From NCBI GenBank assembly GCA_033855775.1, contig JAWVFT010000132.1, forward strand, positions 26,384 through 90,383: a stretch of DNA of 64,000 nt. Reading direction: 5' to 3'. The notes under the pieces are model-generated. The model searched no databases and was not told where the DNA came from. It worked only from the letters and a program-made list of their open reading frames with translations. This document shows, one piece after another, positions 19,317 through 28,785 of this stretch. Numbering within the stretch: position 1 is the stretch's first letter; each line of letters opens with the position of its first letter. The translations under genes and the position numbers were made by a program. The DNA is from DASVTR01 sp033855775. Its GTDB lineage: Bacteria > Acidobacteriota > Blastocatellia > Pyrinomonadales > Pyrinomonadaceae.

Positions 19317-19352
19317 AGGCTTTGCGGCTTGAGCGGCGGTCGTGTTGAAGAT

Positions 19353-20357
19353 ATGAAAGAGAAGCTGTTGCAGTATCTGGCGTGTCCCGCGTGCGGCGGC
19401 GAGATACACTTGCGCTCGATAGCGAGGCGGGAAGCGGCGGAGATTTTGGAGGGCGAGCTTGAGTGCGCGGGTTGTTCGTCCGGCTTTCCCATCGTGCGCG
19501 GCGTGGCGCGCTTCGCCGCGCTCAGCGTCGTCGAAGAAGAGAAGGCCGCGACCGCCGCCAACTTCGGCTGGCAGTGGCAACACTTCACGCAGCAGGACGA
19601 CAAATACGAGGAGCAGTTCTTAGGCTGGATTGCGCCGGTCGAGCCTGCTTTCTTTCGTGATAAACTCGTGCTCGAAGGCGGTTGTGGAAAGGGACGACAC
19701 ACGCAGTTGGCGGCGCGTTGGGGAGCGCGCGAGATTATCGGCGTGGACTTGAGCGCGGCGGTCGAGACGGCTTTCGCCGCGACGCGCGAACTGGATAACG
19801 CGCACGTTATTCAAGCCGACATTTATAAGCTTCCGCTCAAGCGCGTCTTCGACTACGCTTTCTCGGTCGGCGTCCTGCATCACTTGCCGGAGCCGCGCGC
19901 AGGCTTTCGCTCGCTGGCATCAAAAGTGAAAGCCGGAGGCCACGTGTCGGCGTGGGTCTACGGCGCGGAGAACAACGGTTGGATAACGCGCTTTGTCAAC
20001 CCCGTGCGCAAGCGCGTCACCTCGCGCATCAACAAGCGCGCTCTGCTGCATCTCTCGAAGTTGCCGACCGCCGCGCTCTTTGCCGCGACCAAGCTCGTCT
20101 ACGGCCCGCTCAATCGAAGCGCGAGCGGGTCGGCGCTCGCGCGTCGTTTGTTCTACAATGATTACCTGTTTACGCTTTCAAGCTTCGGTTGGCGCGAGCA
20201 GCACACAATCGTCTTCGACCACCTGGTCGCGCCGACGGCCTTTTATATCTCGCGCGCGGAGTTTGCAGAATGGTGGCGCGAGATTGACGCAAGCGACGTG
20301 ACGATTGGCTGGCATAACAAGAATAGCTGGCGCGGCTTTGGGCGTTTGAGCCGTTAA
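19353..20357 (+). CDS. SAM-dependent methyltransferase with N-terminal zinc-ribbon
   Basis: The ATG at 19353 gives 334 residues. Residues about 5-60 form a Trm112-like zinc ribbon (LACPACGG and ECAGCSSGFP). A methyltransferase core follows, with LVLEGGCGKGRHT, IIGVDLSAAVET and FSVGVLHHLPEP. Fusions of this kind are common in glycan and secondary-metabolite clusters, where the ribbon may bind the substrate carrier. No strong ribosome site is visible before the start. The next gene begins 15 bp after the stop. Confidence 0.85.
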   Translation: MKEKLLQYLACPACGGEIHLRSIARREAAEILEGELECAGCSSGFPIVRGVARFAALSVVEEEKAATAANFGWQWQHFTQQDDKYEEQFLGWIAPVEPAFFRDKLVLEGGCGKGRHTQLAARWGAREIIGVDLSAAVETAFAATRELDNAHVIQADIYKLPLKRVFDYAFSVGVLHHLPEPRAGFRSLASKVKAGGHVSAWVYGAENNGWITRFVNPVRKRVTSRINKRALLHLSKLPTAALFAATKLVYGPLNRSASGSALARRLFYNDYLFTLSSFGWREQHTIVFDHLVAPTAFYISRAEFAEWWREIDASDVTIGWHNKNSWRGFGRLSR

Positions 20358-20372
20358 GCGAGGCCGTTGATA

Positions 20373-20627
20373 ATGTCGAAGAGAGACAAGATTCTGCTGT
20401 CCACCTTCTTTGGCTGGTTGATTCTTTGCGGTGCGTGGGCTTACGTCTGGGTGGCGGCATGCAACGCCGACCCGCTCGCGGTTGACTACGAGAAGGGATT
20501 GTTTCTGCCGCTGTTGGGATTTTCGATTTATAGATTCACATATCTGCTGGCGGGATTCATCATCATCTACTTCGCCGAGTTGATATTGATTCCAGGCGCT
20601 CAGCCTGAAAAGCCGACGATGGTTTAG
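20373..20627 (+). CDS. Small membrane protein
   Basis: The 84-residue product has two hydrophobic helices (ILLSTFFGWLILCGAWAYVW and FTYLLAGFIIIYFAELIL) joined by a short loop. ATG 20373 is preferred over TTG 20367 as start. It lies between two methyltransferase genes in the same operon. I recognise no family; it may be an accessory to a membrane glycosyltransferase. Confidence 0.6.
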   Translation: MSKRDKILLSTFFGWLILCGAWAYVWVAACNADPLAVDYEKGLFLPLLGFSIYRFTYLLAGFIIIYFAELILIPGAQPEKPTMV

Positions 20628-20633
20628 TTGTTT

Positions 20634-21446
20634 ATGGTGGCAAGCACGACGAAGAACATCACTGAGACGCTGCCGCAGGAGATGCAGCAGCACACCTACT
20701 CGATTATGTACGAGGTCGAGGGGACGCACTGGTGGTTCGCCGGAAGGCGACGCATCATCGCAAGCTTCGTCGAAGAGATTTGCAGAAAGCTTGAGCAGGA
20801 GAAGGAGCGACCGCAGCAGCAGGATGAAAGAGTTCGTATCCTCGATGTCGGTTGCGGGACGGGCGCGAACCTTGAGTTGTTGGGCCGTTACGGCGCAGCC
20901 GAAGGCGTTGATGTCTCGCCGGACGCGCTCGCGTTCTGCCGCGCTCGCGGCCTGCAAAACGTGCGGCAGGGCGCGGCGGAAAAGTTGCCGTACGCGGACG
21001 GCTCGTTCGACTTGGTGACGGCTCTGGATGTGGTCGAGCACCTGGACGACGACGTGGCCGGATTGCGCGAGATGCGTCGCGTGCTTCGAGTGGGCGGGCG
21101 CGCTCTGCTGTTTGTTCCGGCCTTCATGTTTCTGTGGGGCGTGCAGGATGACGTGAGCCATCATCGCAGGCGTTACACTCTGCCGGGATTGCGGCGCGCG
21201 CTCAAAGAAGCGGGCTACGAAGTCGAGCGAGCGACTTACGCCAACCTCAGCTTTTTCGCTCCAATCTTTCTGGGACGAATCATCATGCGCGCGACGGGCT
21301 TGCGTCCGGCCTCGGAAAATAATATCAACGTCTCGGCCTTGAACGGCCTGTTGGGGCGCGTCCTCGGCGCGGAAAGTTCCCTGCTGCGGCGCGTGAATTT
21401 TCCGTTCGGCGTCTCTGCCTTGTGCGTCGCGCGGCGGGTTGAATAA
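20634..21446 (+). CDS. SAM-dependent methyltransferase
   Basis: The 270-residue protein starts with an acceptor-side motif typical of methyltransferases beside dolichol-phosphate mannosyltransferase-like genes (YEVEGTHWWFAGRR). RILDVGCGTGANLELLGRYG, AEGVDVSPDALAF and VTALDVVEHLDDD follow as the SAM-binding core. A hydrophobic C-terminal stretch (ANLSFFAPIFLGRIIMRATG) suggests membrane contact. The next gene starts directly after the TAA, so the two are tightly coupled. The partner is likely the GT2 at 21447. Confidence 0.87.
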   Translation: MVASTTKNITETLPQEMQQHTYSIMYEVEGTHWWFAGRRRIIASFVEEICRKLEQEKERPQQQDERVRILDVGCGTGANLELLGRYGAAEGVDVSPDALAFCRARGLQNVRQGAAEKLPYADGSFDLVTALDVVEHLDDDVAGLREMRRVLRVGGRALLFVPAFMFLWGVQDDVSHHRRRYTLPGLRRALKEAGYEVERATYANLSFFAPIFLGRIIMRATGLRPASENNINVSALNGLLGRVLGAESSLLRRVNFPFGVSALCVARRVE

Positions 21447-22505
21447 ATGAAAGTTTACGGCGAAGAGCCAACGCTCGGAAAAACTGTTGACGATGAAGTG
21501 ACGGTCAGGCGTCGCCGCGTGGAGATTCCCGCAAGCGACGATGACGGCGCGGCGCCGGACATCTCCATCTTCCTGCCGGTCTTCGATGAGGAAGAGAATC
21601 TGCGACCGCTGCATGCGAAGCTCGACGACGCGCTCCGCCAGCTTGGGCGTTCGGCGGAAATCATCTACGTTGATGACGGCTCAAGCGATGACAGTCTGGC
21701 TATCCTGAAAGAGTTGGCGGCGGTGGACAAGCGCGTTCGCGTGGTCGCGCTGCGTCGCAACTACGGACAGACGGCTGCGATGTCCGCCGGGATTGACGCG
21801 GCGCGCGGGCGCGTCCTGATACCGATGGACGCGGACATGCAGAACGACCCGGCTGACATCGCTCGCCTGCTCGCCAAGCTCGACGAAGGCTTCGACGTTG
21901 TTTCGGGCTGGCGCAAGAATCGGCAGGACAAGTTGGTGACACGAAAAATCCCTTCGATGCTCGCCAATCGTTTAATCTCTTGGATTGGCGGCGTGCCGCT
22001 GCACGACTACGGCTGCTCGCTGAAAGCCTATCGCCGCGAATCGCTGGAAGACGTGCGGCTCTACGGCGAGATGCATCGCTTCATCCCGATTTACGCTTCG
22101 TGGGCCGGGGCGCGCGTCACGGAGATTCCCGTCGAGCATCACGCGCGCACGCTCGGCAAATCGAAGTACGGATTGTCGCGCACCATCAAGGTCGTCTTCG
22201 ATTTGATGACGGTCAAGTTTATGGCTTCGTACCAGACGAAGCCGCTCTACGTCTTCGGCACGTGCGGCGTCGTGGCCTTCATCATCTCGCTGCTGGCCGG
22301 ACTCTACGCTCTCTTTCTGAAAGTGTTTCACAAGGCGGACTTCGTGCAGACGCCGCTGCCGATTCTCGCCATCGTCATGTTCGCCGTCGGCGTGCAGTTT
22401 CTCTTGATGGGCTTGCTCGCAGAGATGCAGGTGCGCACCTATCACGAATCGCAGGCCAAGCCGATTTACGCCGTGCGCGAGCGCGTCGGATTTGAAAAGC
22501 AGTGA
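21447..22505 (+). CDS. GT2 polyprenyl-phosphate glycosyltransferase (DPM1/ArnC-like)
   Basis: The 352-residue protein has the GT2 core: DISIFLPVFDEEENL, the YVDDGSSDDS metal-site region, and PMDADMQNDP (DxD). The C-terminus carries two membrane helices (FGTCGVVAFIISLLAGLYAL and PLPILAIVMFAVGVQFLLMG). Members make polyprenyl-phosphate sugars, the donors used by GT39 enzymes such as the one at 17871. This supports a donor-transferase pairing in the cluster. The first 30 residues are a charged extension before the GT domain. A period-7 repeat follows the stop. Confidence 0.88.
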   Translation: MKVYGEEPTLGKTVDDEVTVRRRRVEIPASDDDGAAPDISIFLPVFDEEENLRPLHAKLDDALRQLGRSAEIIYVDDGSSDDSLAILKELAAVDKRVRVVALRRNYGQTAAMSAGIDAARGRVLIPMDADMQNDPADIARLLAKLDEGFDVVSGWRKNRQDKLVTRKIPSMLANRLISWIGGVPLHDYGCSLKAYRRESLEDVRLYGEMHRFIPIYASWAGARVTEIPVEHHARTLGKSKYGLSRTIKVVFDLMTVKFMASYQTKPLYVFGTCGVVAFIISLLAGLYALFLKVFHKADFVQTPLPILAIVMFAVGVQFLLMGLLAEMQVRTYHESQAKPIYAVRERVGFEKQ

Positions 22506-22645
22506 CGAGTGACAAGTGACGAGTGACGAGTTAAAGCCAAAAGCTCAATGCTAACAGCTAACGGCTTCTCTCTCGTTTCTGCTCATCGCTTGTCTTGCTA
22601 GTCGCTTGTCTTGCTCGTCACTTGTCACTCTTAACTTGTCACTGT
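22502..22645. repeat. Period-7 inverted repeat, GTGACGA type
   Basis: The left arm is GTGACGAGTGACAAGTGACG and the right arm CTCGTCACTTGTCACTCTTA followed by further TTGTCACT words. They are separated by about 70 bp. The right arm ends only a few bases before the ATG of the third asnB gene, leaving no visible Shine-Dalgarno sequence. Confidence 0.8.
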
Positions 22646-22649
22646 TCTT

Positions 22650-24584
22650 ATGTGCGGAATCGCCGGATGGGCCAACTTGGATGCGCGCGTGCCGCCGCCT
22701 GCGGGCGGGCTGGAACTCTTGCGCGCGATGTGCGAGCGGATGACGCATCGCGGGCCGGATTCGGAAGGCACGATGCTGGCGACGGGCGTTGCGCTCGGCA
22801 TGCGACGGCTCGCCATCATTGACTTGCAGACCGGCGAGCAACCGGCCTTGAGCGAAGACGGGCAAGTCTCCGTCATTCTCAACGGCGAGATTTATAATTA
22901 CAGAGAGTTGCGCGCCCGTTTGGAAAGTCGCGGCCATCATTTTCGCAGCGCGTCGGACACGGAAGTCCTGCCGCATCTTTATGAAGAATACGGCGCGCGG
23001 ATGGTCGAGCATCTGAACGGAATGTTCGCCTTCGCTTTGTGGGATACGCGCCGTCGTCGCTTGTTCATCGCCCGCGACCGCTTCGGCGAAAAGCCGCTCT
23101 ACTGGGGCGTCTTCGATAACACGCTGCTCTTCGCTTCTGAGCCGAAAGTCCTGCTCGCGCATCCGTCGGTTCAGCCGCGACTCAATCTAGACGCGCTCCG
23201 ACAGTATCTCTCGTTCGATTACGTTCCGGCCCCGCTCTCGATTTACGAAGGCATCAGCAAACTGCCCGCGGCGCACACGCTGACGGTCGAAGACGGGCGC
23301 GCGCGGGTTGAGCCGTACTGGCGTTTGAGCTACCAGACAGCACAGCCCGCCCCGTCTGAAGAGGAAGCCGCCGAGCGTCTTCAAGAGTTGCTGGCAGAGT
23401 CCGTGCGGATGCGCTTGGTGTCGGACGTTCCGCTCGGCGTGTTGCTGTCGGGCGGCGTGGATTCTTCGACCATCGCGGCCCTCGCGGTGCGCGCTTCGAG
23501 CGAACCCGTCAAGACGTTCTCCATCTCGTTTGCCGAGGCGTCGTTTGACGAGTCGGCTTACGCGCGAGCGGTCGCAAAGTTTCTCGGCACAGACCATCAC
23601 GAAGAGCGTTTGAGCGTTGACCTAGCGGCCAACCTCGTCGGCGAAATCGGCTCATGGATGGACGAGCCTTTCAGCGACCCTTCGCTGGTGCCGACTTACT
23701 TGCTCTCGCGCTTTACGCGCAAGCACGTCACGGTCGCGCTCGGCGGCGACGGCGGCGATGAATTGTTCGCTGGCTATCCGATGTACTACGGCCACACTTT
23801 GGCCGGGCGTTATGCGCGCCTGCCGCGCTTCGTGCGCCGCTCGCTGATAGAGCCGCTGGTGCGCCGCCTGCCCGTCAAGACCAAGAATCTCTCGTTTGAT
23901 TTTAAAGCGCGCCGCTTCGTCGCCGGGGCGGAGTTTGACGAGGTGGCGCGGCATCACATCTGGTTCGGCTCGTTCACGCCGGACGAGCAGGAAGCTCTCT
24001 TGATGCCGGACGCGAAACGCGCGAGCGACGGCGACATTTACGCCTCCGCGCGCCGCTTGGTCGCGGAGGGCGACGCCGACAACACGGTCGAGCGGATGCA
24101 GGACTTGGACACGCAGCTTTATCTGGCCGAAGACATTCTGACCAAAGTTGACCGCGCCAGCATGGCCGTCTCTTTGGAAGTGCGCGCGCCATTCCTAGAC
24201 CCGCGCGTCGCGGAGTTCGCGGCCTCTTTGCCCGCCAATTACAAACTGCGCGGCAGCACGACAAAGTATATTCTGAAGAAAGCGAGCGCGCCGCTCTTGC
24301 CGTCCTTCGTCACGCGGCGCGGCAAGAAGGGCTTCGGCGTGCCTGTCGCGGAATGGCTCAAGGGACGCCTGCGCCCGCTGGCCCGCGACCTGCTCTCGCC
24401 CGAACGCATCCGCAAAGCCGGACTCTTCGACGCCGATTACGTCCTGCGCTTGCAGGACGAGCACGAGCGCGGGCAGGCCAATCATCGCAAGCTGCTCTGG
24501 ACGCTGCTCATGTTTGAGCTATGGCACGAAAGCTTTATCGAGACGCCGCGACGCATCGAAACGTCCGTCAGCAGCGCGCAGTAA
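22650..24584 (+). CDS. asnB: Asparagine synthase (glutamine-hydrolysing), copy 3
   Basis: The 644-residue protein begins MCGIAGWANL with Cys2 as nucleophile, and has SGGVDSS at residues 267-273. LNGEIYNYRELRARL and LNGMFAFALWDTRR are typical AsnB motifs. It appears closest to exosortase/PEP-CTERM-cluster type AsnB proteins and differs from the two other copies in the window. The start codon directly follows a repeat arm. It overlaps or abuts the toroid-fold gene downstream. The acceptor is unknown. Confidence 0.93.
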   Translation: MCGIAGWANLDARVPPPAGGLELLRAMCERMTHRGPDSEGTMLATGVALGMRRLAIIDLQTGEQPALSEDGQVSVILNGEIYNYRELRARLESRGHHFRSASDTEVLPHLYEEYGARMVEHLNGMFAFALWDTRRRRLFIARDRFGEKPLYWGVFDNTLLFASEPKVLLAHPSVQPRLNLDALRQYLSFDYVPAPLSIYEGISKLPAAHTLTVEDGRARVEPYWRLSYQTAQPAPSEEEAAERLQELLAESVRMRLVSDVPLGVLLSGGVDSSTIAALAVRASSEPVKTFSISFAEASFDESAYARAVAKFLGTDHHEERLSVDLAANLVGEIGSWMDEPFSDPSLVPTYLLSRFTRKHVTVALGGDGGDELFAGYPMYYGHTLAGRYARLPRFVRRSLIEPLVRRLPVKTKNLSFDFKARRFVAGAEFDEVARHHIWFGSFTPDEQEALLMPDAKRASDGDIYASARRLVAEGDADNTVERMQDLDTQLYLAEDILTKVDRASMAVSLEVRAPFLDPRVAEFAASLPANYKLRGSTTKYILKKASAPLLPSFVTRRGKKGFGVPVAEWLKGRLRPLARDLLSPERIRKAGLFDADYVLRLQDEHERGQANHRKLLWTLLMFELWHESFIETPRRIETSVSSAQ

Positions 24585-24600
24585 GTCAGCCATCTGGAAA

Positions 24601-25803
24601 TTGTCTGCCCCATCTAAATCGCACAGCGAAGTGGAGCGCGCTTACCTGAGCCTCGCGGCCTGGTGTCGTGAGCGCGACTACGCTGGCTCCGACCCGTTCG
24701 ACGCTTTGAACAGTCGCCTGTTTCAAGCGACGCCGCTCGTTAAAAATTCACGCCTCGCGCGTCTCGCCTGGACGCAACTCTTCAAGCGCTCGCCCGTCAA
24801 CCTGCGCCGTCTGGCGCGCGTGCCAGCCGAAAAAAATTCCAAGGGAACGGCTCTCTTCGCCCTCGCGCAGTTGTCGCGCTGGCGCGCAACGAAGCAGCAG
24901 AGCGCGGCGGACGAAGCGCGTTTCCTGCTCGATGATTTGCTTGCGGCGCGGATTGAAAATTTGAGCGGAGCGGCGTGGGGCTACAACTTCGACTGGCAGG
25001 GGCGAGCCTTCTTTGCGCCGCGTGGCTCTCCGACGATTGTGCCGACGGCGTTTGCCGCGCGCGCGCTGGTCGAAGCGTCGCAGGACTTTCAGGATGAAAC
25101 GTATTTACGAGTCGCGCGCAGCGCGTGCGACTTTATCCTGCGTGACCTACAGCGCACGGTCGAAAACTCTTCGGAAATCTGTTGGAGCTATTCACCGCTC
25201 GACCGCACGCGTGTCTTCAATGCGAGCCTGCTCGCGGCGGAAACCTTAGCGACGGTCGGCGAACTGACGGGCGAACGTGATTTGTCGGAGCATGCCATGC
25301 GCGGCGCGCGTTATGTCGTCAACAACCAGCGCGCCGACGGCTCATGGGCTTACGGCGCAGACGGTTATCAAACATGGATTGACAACTTTCACACGGCCTT
25401 CATCCTGACGAGCCTCGTGCGCATCATGGAAGCCAGCCACGAAGCGCGCGCTGAATTTCAAGAAGCGACACGGCGCGGCCTTGCGTTCTGGCGCGAGAGC
25501 TTCTTCCTCGCCGACGGGTGGCCGAAATATTTCCATGATAGACTTTACCCGGCTGACGCTCATGCGGCGGGCGCCGGAATAGTCGCGCTGATTGAGTTTC
25601 GACCGCTGGACGCAAGCGCAAGCGAGTTGGCCGAACGAGTCGCGCTCTGGGCGATTCATAACCTGCGCGATGCGCGCGGCTTCTTTTACTATCAACGCCG
25701 CCGCTTCCACACAGCGCGCGCGCCCTACATGCGCTGGTCGCAGGCGTGGATGCTCTACGCGCTGGCGAGATTGTTGGAAGGGACGAAGGATGAGCAACGA
25801 TGA
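24601..25803 (+). CDS. Alpha/alpha-toroid protein of unknown function
   Basis: The product has about 400 residues of repeating helical hairpins with IVPTAFAARALVEASQ, NNQRADGSWAYG and NFHTAFILTSLVRIM, the pattern of (alpha/alpha)6-toroid enzymes such as terpene cyclases and glycosidases. Polysaccharide clusters often carry a homologous gene of this shape; its reaction is not known to me. An open frame starts earlier inside asnB, but TTG 24601 or GTG 24631 just after that gene seem more likely starts. The end overlaps the next gene by 14 bp. Confidence 0.65.
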   Translation: MSAPSKSHSEVERAYLSLAAWCRERDYAGSDPFDALNSRLFQATPLVKNSRLARLAWTQLFKRSPVNLRRLARVPAEKNSKGTALFALAQLSRWRATKQQSAADEARFLLDDLLAARIENLSGAAWGYNFDWQGRAFFAPRGSPTIVPTAFAARALVEASQDFQDETYLRVARSACDFILRDLQRTVENSSEICWSYSPLDRTRVFNASLLAAETLATVGELTGERDLSEHAMRGARYVVNNQRADGSWAYGADGYQTWIDNFHTAFILTSLVRIMEASHEARAEFQEATRRGLAFWRESFFLADGWPKYFHDRLYPADAHAAGAGIVALIEFRPLDASASELAERVALWAIHNLRDARGFFYYQRRRFHTARAPYMRWSQAWMLYALARLLEGTKDEQR

Positions 25804-26896
25804 CGCGTTGACGCATGAACGCTGCGACGCCTTGAGCCCTTCAATCTCCCCGCGTCAAAGCTCCAACTCGTCGCCGCGTCGCATCTGGATTGACCTTGCA
25901 AACTCTCCGCACGTGCCGTTCTTCCGCGCGTTGATTCCTGAGTTTGAACGTCGCGGGGCGACTGTTGAGACAACCGCGAGGGAGTTTGCGCAGACGTTGG
26001 AGATGGCCGCGGCGGCTGGCATGTCGCCCGTCGTCATCGGCGGCCACGGCGGGCGAAGGCTCGCGGGCAAGGCCGGAAATTTGTTCGGGCGCGCGGCGGC
26101 TCTATGGCGTTGGGCGCGCGGGCGCAAGTTTGACCTGGCCGTCAGCCATAACTCTTACGCGCAGACCCTGGCCGCGCGCTGTCTCGGAATCAAGAGCGTG
26201 ACGTTGATGGACTACGAACACCAGCCCGCCAATCATCTGGCCTTCAGGCTCGCGTCACGCGTGATTGTGCCGCAGGCTTTTCCGGCCTCGGCCCTCAAGC
26301 GTTACGGCGTCCGCCACGCAAAGGCGCGTCGCTACTTGGGGACGAAAGAGGATGTCTATCTGGCGGACTTCGCTCCCGACCCGCGCTTTGCAGAAACCCT
26401 GCGCGGCCTCGGCGTCAATCCGGATGATGTGCTCGTCGTCGTTCGCCCGCCCGCGCGCGACGCGCTTTATCATCGCTTTGAAAACGAACTGTTCGACGAA
26501 CTACTCGAACGCCTCTGCGCGCGAGCCGGGACGAAAGTTATCCTGCTCGCGCGCACCTTGGAGCAGCGCGAAGCTTACACGGCGCGCGCCTGCTCGAACA
26601 TGATACTGCCGCGAGCCGCGCTCGACGGCGCGAACCTGATTGCGGCAGCCGACCTTGTTATCAGCGCGGGAGGCACGATGAACCGCGAAGCGGCGGCTTT
26701 AGGAATCCCCGCCGCCACCATCTACGCCGGACGTTGGGCCGCGCTCGATGAACAACTCGTCCGCGAAGGCAGATTGCGCCGCATTGCCACGCGCGATGAT
26801 TTACAATCTTTGCCCATCGAAAAAAAGAGCGCGCCCAAAGCCCGCCGCGCCCAAAGCGTCCGCGCTCAGGTTGCAGATTTAATACTTGAAGAGTAA
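25790..26896 (+). CDS. DUF354 protein, GT-B-like
   Basis: Start ATG 25790 follows GGAAGGGACGAAGG and overlaps the previous stop by 14 bp, indicating coupling. The 368-residue product begins RRIWIDLANSPHVPFFRALI, the hallmark of DUF354, a family with the fold of UDP-GlcNAc 2-epimerase and GT-B transferases. ISAGGTMNREAAALG and YAGRWAALDEQLV are the C-terminal nucleotide-binding region. The family is frequent in archaeal and bacterial glycan loci without an assigned reaction. A transferase or epimerase role is inferred. Confidence 0.82.
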   Translation: MSNDDALTHERCDALSPSISPRQSSNSSPRRIWIDLANSPHVPFFRALIPEFERRGATVETTAREFAQTLEMAAAAGMSPVVIGGHGGRRLAGKAGNLFGRAAALWRWARGRKFDLAVSHNSYAQTLAARCLGIKSVTLMDYEHQPANHLAFRLASRVIVPQAFPASALKRYGVRHAKARRYLGTKEDVYLADFAPDPRFAETLRGLGVNPDDVLVVVRPPARDALYHRFENELFDELLERLCARAGTKVILLARTLEQREAYTARACSNMILPRAALDGANLIAAADLVISAGGTMNREAAALGIPAATIYAGRWAALDEQLVREGRLRRIATRDDLQSLPIEKKSAPKARRAQSVRAQVADLILEE

Positions 26897-27066
26897 CAAC
26901 TAAGTGATGAGTGGTGAATGATGAGTGATGAGTAATGCGTAATGCAACGAGTAATGAGCGACGAGCGACGAATGACCGCCAAGCCGTTTCTACGCATCAC
27001 GCATCACGCATCACTCATTACTCATGACTAACTTGTCACTCGTAACTCGTCACTCGTCACTGTCTT
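26897..27066. repeat. Long period-7 inverted repeat, TGATGAG type
   Basis: The left arm is a run of degenerate heptamers (TGAGTGG, TGAATGA, TGAGTGA, TGAGTAA, TGCGTAA). The right arm has the complementary ACGCATCACGCATCACTCAT and then GTAACTCGTCACTCGTCACT. The right arm stops just before the ATG of the glycosylphosphotransferase gene, again displacing any obvious ribosome site. Confidence 0.8.
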
Positions 27067-27067
27067 A

Positions 27068-28624
27068 ATGAGAGTTGAGCCGTTAAAAGAGAATTTGAGG
27101 GAAGCTCGCGCCGTGCGTGTTCCGGCGCGCGCGCCGCAGTGGATTATTCCGGCCATCAAGGTTGCGCTCGTCGCGGCGGATGTCTCGATAGCAACGCTCT
27201 CGTTCTTCGTCGCCTTCTACCTGCGCGAGGGCCAGCCCGTCGCGCAGCAGGCGAACGGCGATTGGCTATGGAGCGCGCGCTTCGCCCCTTACGGAGCCTT
27301 GCTGCTCTTCATCATTCCGATTCGCGTGCTCGCCCTGAAGTATTACGACCTCTATCGCCTGCGCGGCGAGTTCTCGTTTGTCGAAGACGGCGTGCGCGTC
27401 TTCAAGGCGACGGCCATCGGGACGCTGCTCATCGTCGCGGCGGCCTTTCTCTATCGCGGCGGCTTTCAGTACCGCGCCTTCTCTTACGCCCGCAGCGTCT
27501 TCGTGCTCGACTTCGCGCTCGCGCTCGTTTCGTTTGCCCTCGTGCGTCTCGTTATGCGCAGCGCGCAAACGTTCGCGCGCCGCCGCGAAGTTAATCTGAT
27601 TCCAACGCTCGTCGTCGGTCGCGGGCCGGAAGCCGCGCTCTGCATCAAGGAGATGCGGGAACGACCCGCGCTCGGCTATCGCGTCATCGGCGTGGTTGAG
27701 AACGGCTTGATTGAAGAGGGCGTGCCGGAGACTTTCGAAGGCGTTCCCATCGTCAGCGACATAGAGGGCTTGCCCGACGCCATCCGCGAATCGCGGGCCA
27801 ACGAAGTGATTATCACAGACCCGCGCATTTCGGGCGACGCGCTCTTTGACGTGATGATGCGCGTGGGGCGTCGTCGCGGGGTAGAGTTTCGCATTGCCCC
27901 GTCGCTTTTTAACTGCCTGCCGCGCAAGACGGAGATTGACCAGATCGGCGCGCTGCCGATGATACGCCTCTTCCGCGAGCCGCTCTCTTCCGCCGCGCGA
28001 CTCGCCAAACGCGCCTCCGACATCATCATCGCAGGCGTCGCCTTGCTCATCCTTTCGCCGCTCTGGCTCATCATCGCCGCGCTCATCAAGCTCGATTCAC
28101 GCGGCCCCGTCTTCTACAAGCAGGAGCGCGTCGGGATGGATGGCCGCATCTTCCTCTTCTACAAATTTCGCACGATGCGTCTTAACGCGGACGACACGAC
28201 GCACCGCGAGTATCAACGCAAGTACATCGCCGGAAGCCCGGACACCAACCTCGGCGACGAGCAGCGACCCGCTTACAAACTGCTGACCGACACACGCATC
28301 ACGCGCGTCGGTCGCCTGCTGCGCCGCCTCAGTCTGGACGAACTGCCGCAACTCTTAAACGTGCTCGGCGGCGACATGAGCATCGTCGGCCCGCGCCCGC
28401 CCATCCCTTACGAAGTCGAAGCCTACGAACTCTGGCATCGCAAGCGCCTCGACATGAAACCCGGCCTGACCGGACTCTGGCAAGTCTCTGGCCGCAATCG
28501 CCTGACCTTCGACGAAATGGTTCGCATAGACCTCTTTTACATCGAAAACTGGTCGCTCCTCCTGGACCTCAAAATCATCCTCCGCACTCTCCCCGTCATG
28601 CTGCGCGGCGACGATGCCTACTGA
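27068..28624 (+). CDS. Undecaprenyl-phosphate sugar phosphotransferase
   Basis: The 518-residue protein has four or five N-terminal membrane helices, a Rossmann-like CoA-binding-type middle domain (TLVVGRGPEAALCIKEMR), one further helix at about residues 320-340, and a C-terminal bacterial sugar-transferase domain. That domain shows GPVFYKQERVGMDG, FRTMRLNAD and RLLRRLSLDELPQLLNVLGG. Enzymes of this WbaP/CpsE type load the first sugar-1-phosphate onto undecaprenyl phosphate. It is therefore the likely initiating enzyme of this cluster. Confidence 0.93.
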   Translation: MRVEPLKENLREARAVRVPARAPQWIIPAIKVALVAADVSIATLSFFVAFYLREGQPVAQQANGDWLWSARFAPYGALLLFIIPIRVLALKYYDLYRLRGEFSFVEDGVRVFKATAIGTLLIVAAAFLYRGGFQYRAFSYARSVFVLDFALALVSFALVRLVMRSAQTFARRREVNLIPTLVVGRGPEAALCIKEMRERPALGYRVIGVVENGLIEEGVPETFEGVPIVSDIEGLPDAIRESRANEVIITDPRISGDALFDVMMRVGRRRGVEFRIAPSLFNCLPRKTEIDQIGALPMIRLFREPLSSAARLAKRASDIIIAGVALLILSPLWLIIAALIKLDSRGPVFYKQERVGMDGRIFLFYKFRTMRLNADDTTHREYQRKYIAGSPDTNLGDEQRPAYKLLTDTRITRVGRLLRRLSLDELPQLLNVLGGDMSIVGPRPPIPYEVEAYELWHRKRLDMKPGLTGLWQVSGRNRLTFDEMVRIDLFYIENWSLLLDLKIILRTLPVMLRGDDAY

Positions 28625-28785
28625 AACGCTTGTCAACTTAACAAAGCCATAAGCGCGGCTTCATCTTGGCCTGTCCGCCAACTTGATTCTCACGCTCAGC
28701 GCAAGACAAAACAGCAGCATGAATGAAGCTGAAAAGGGAAGGCAACCGCAGTTGAAAAAAGAAGGCGACTCTGTTGCCACGCGCT

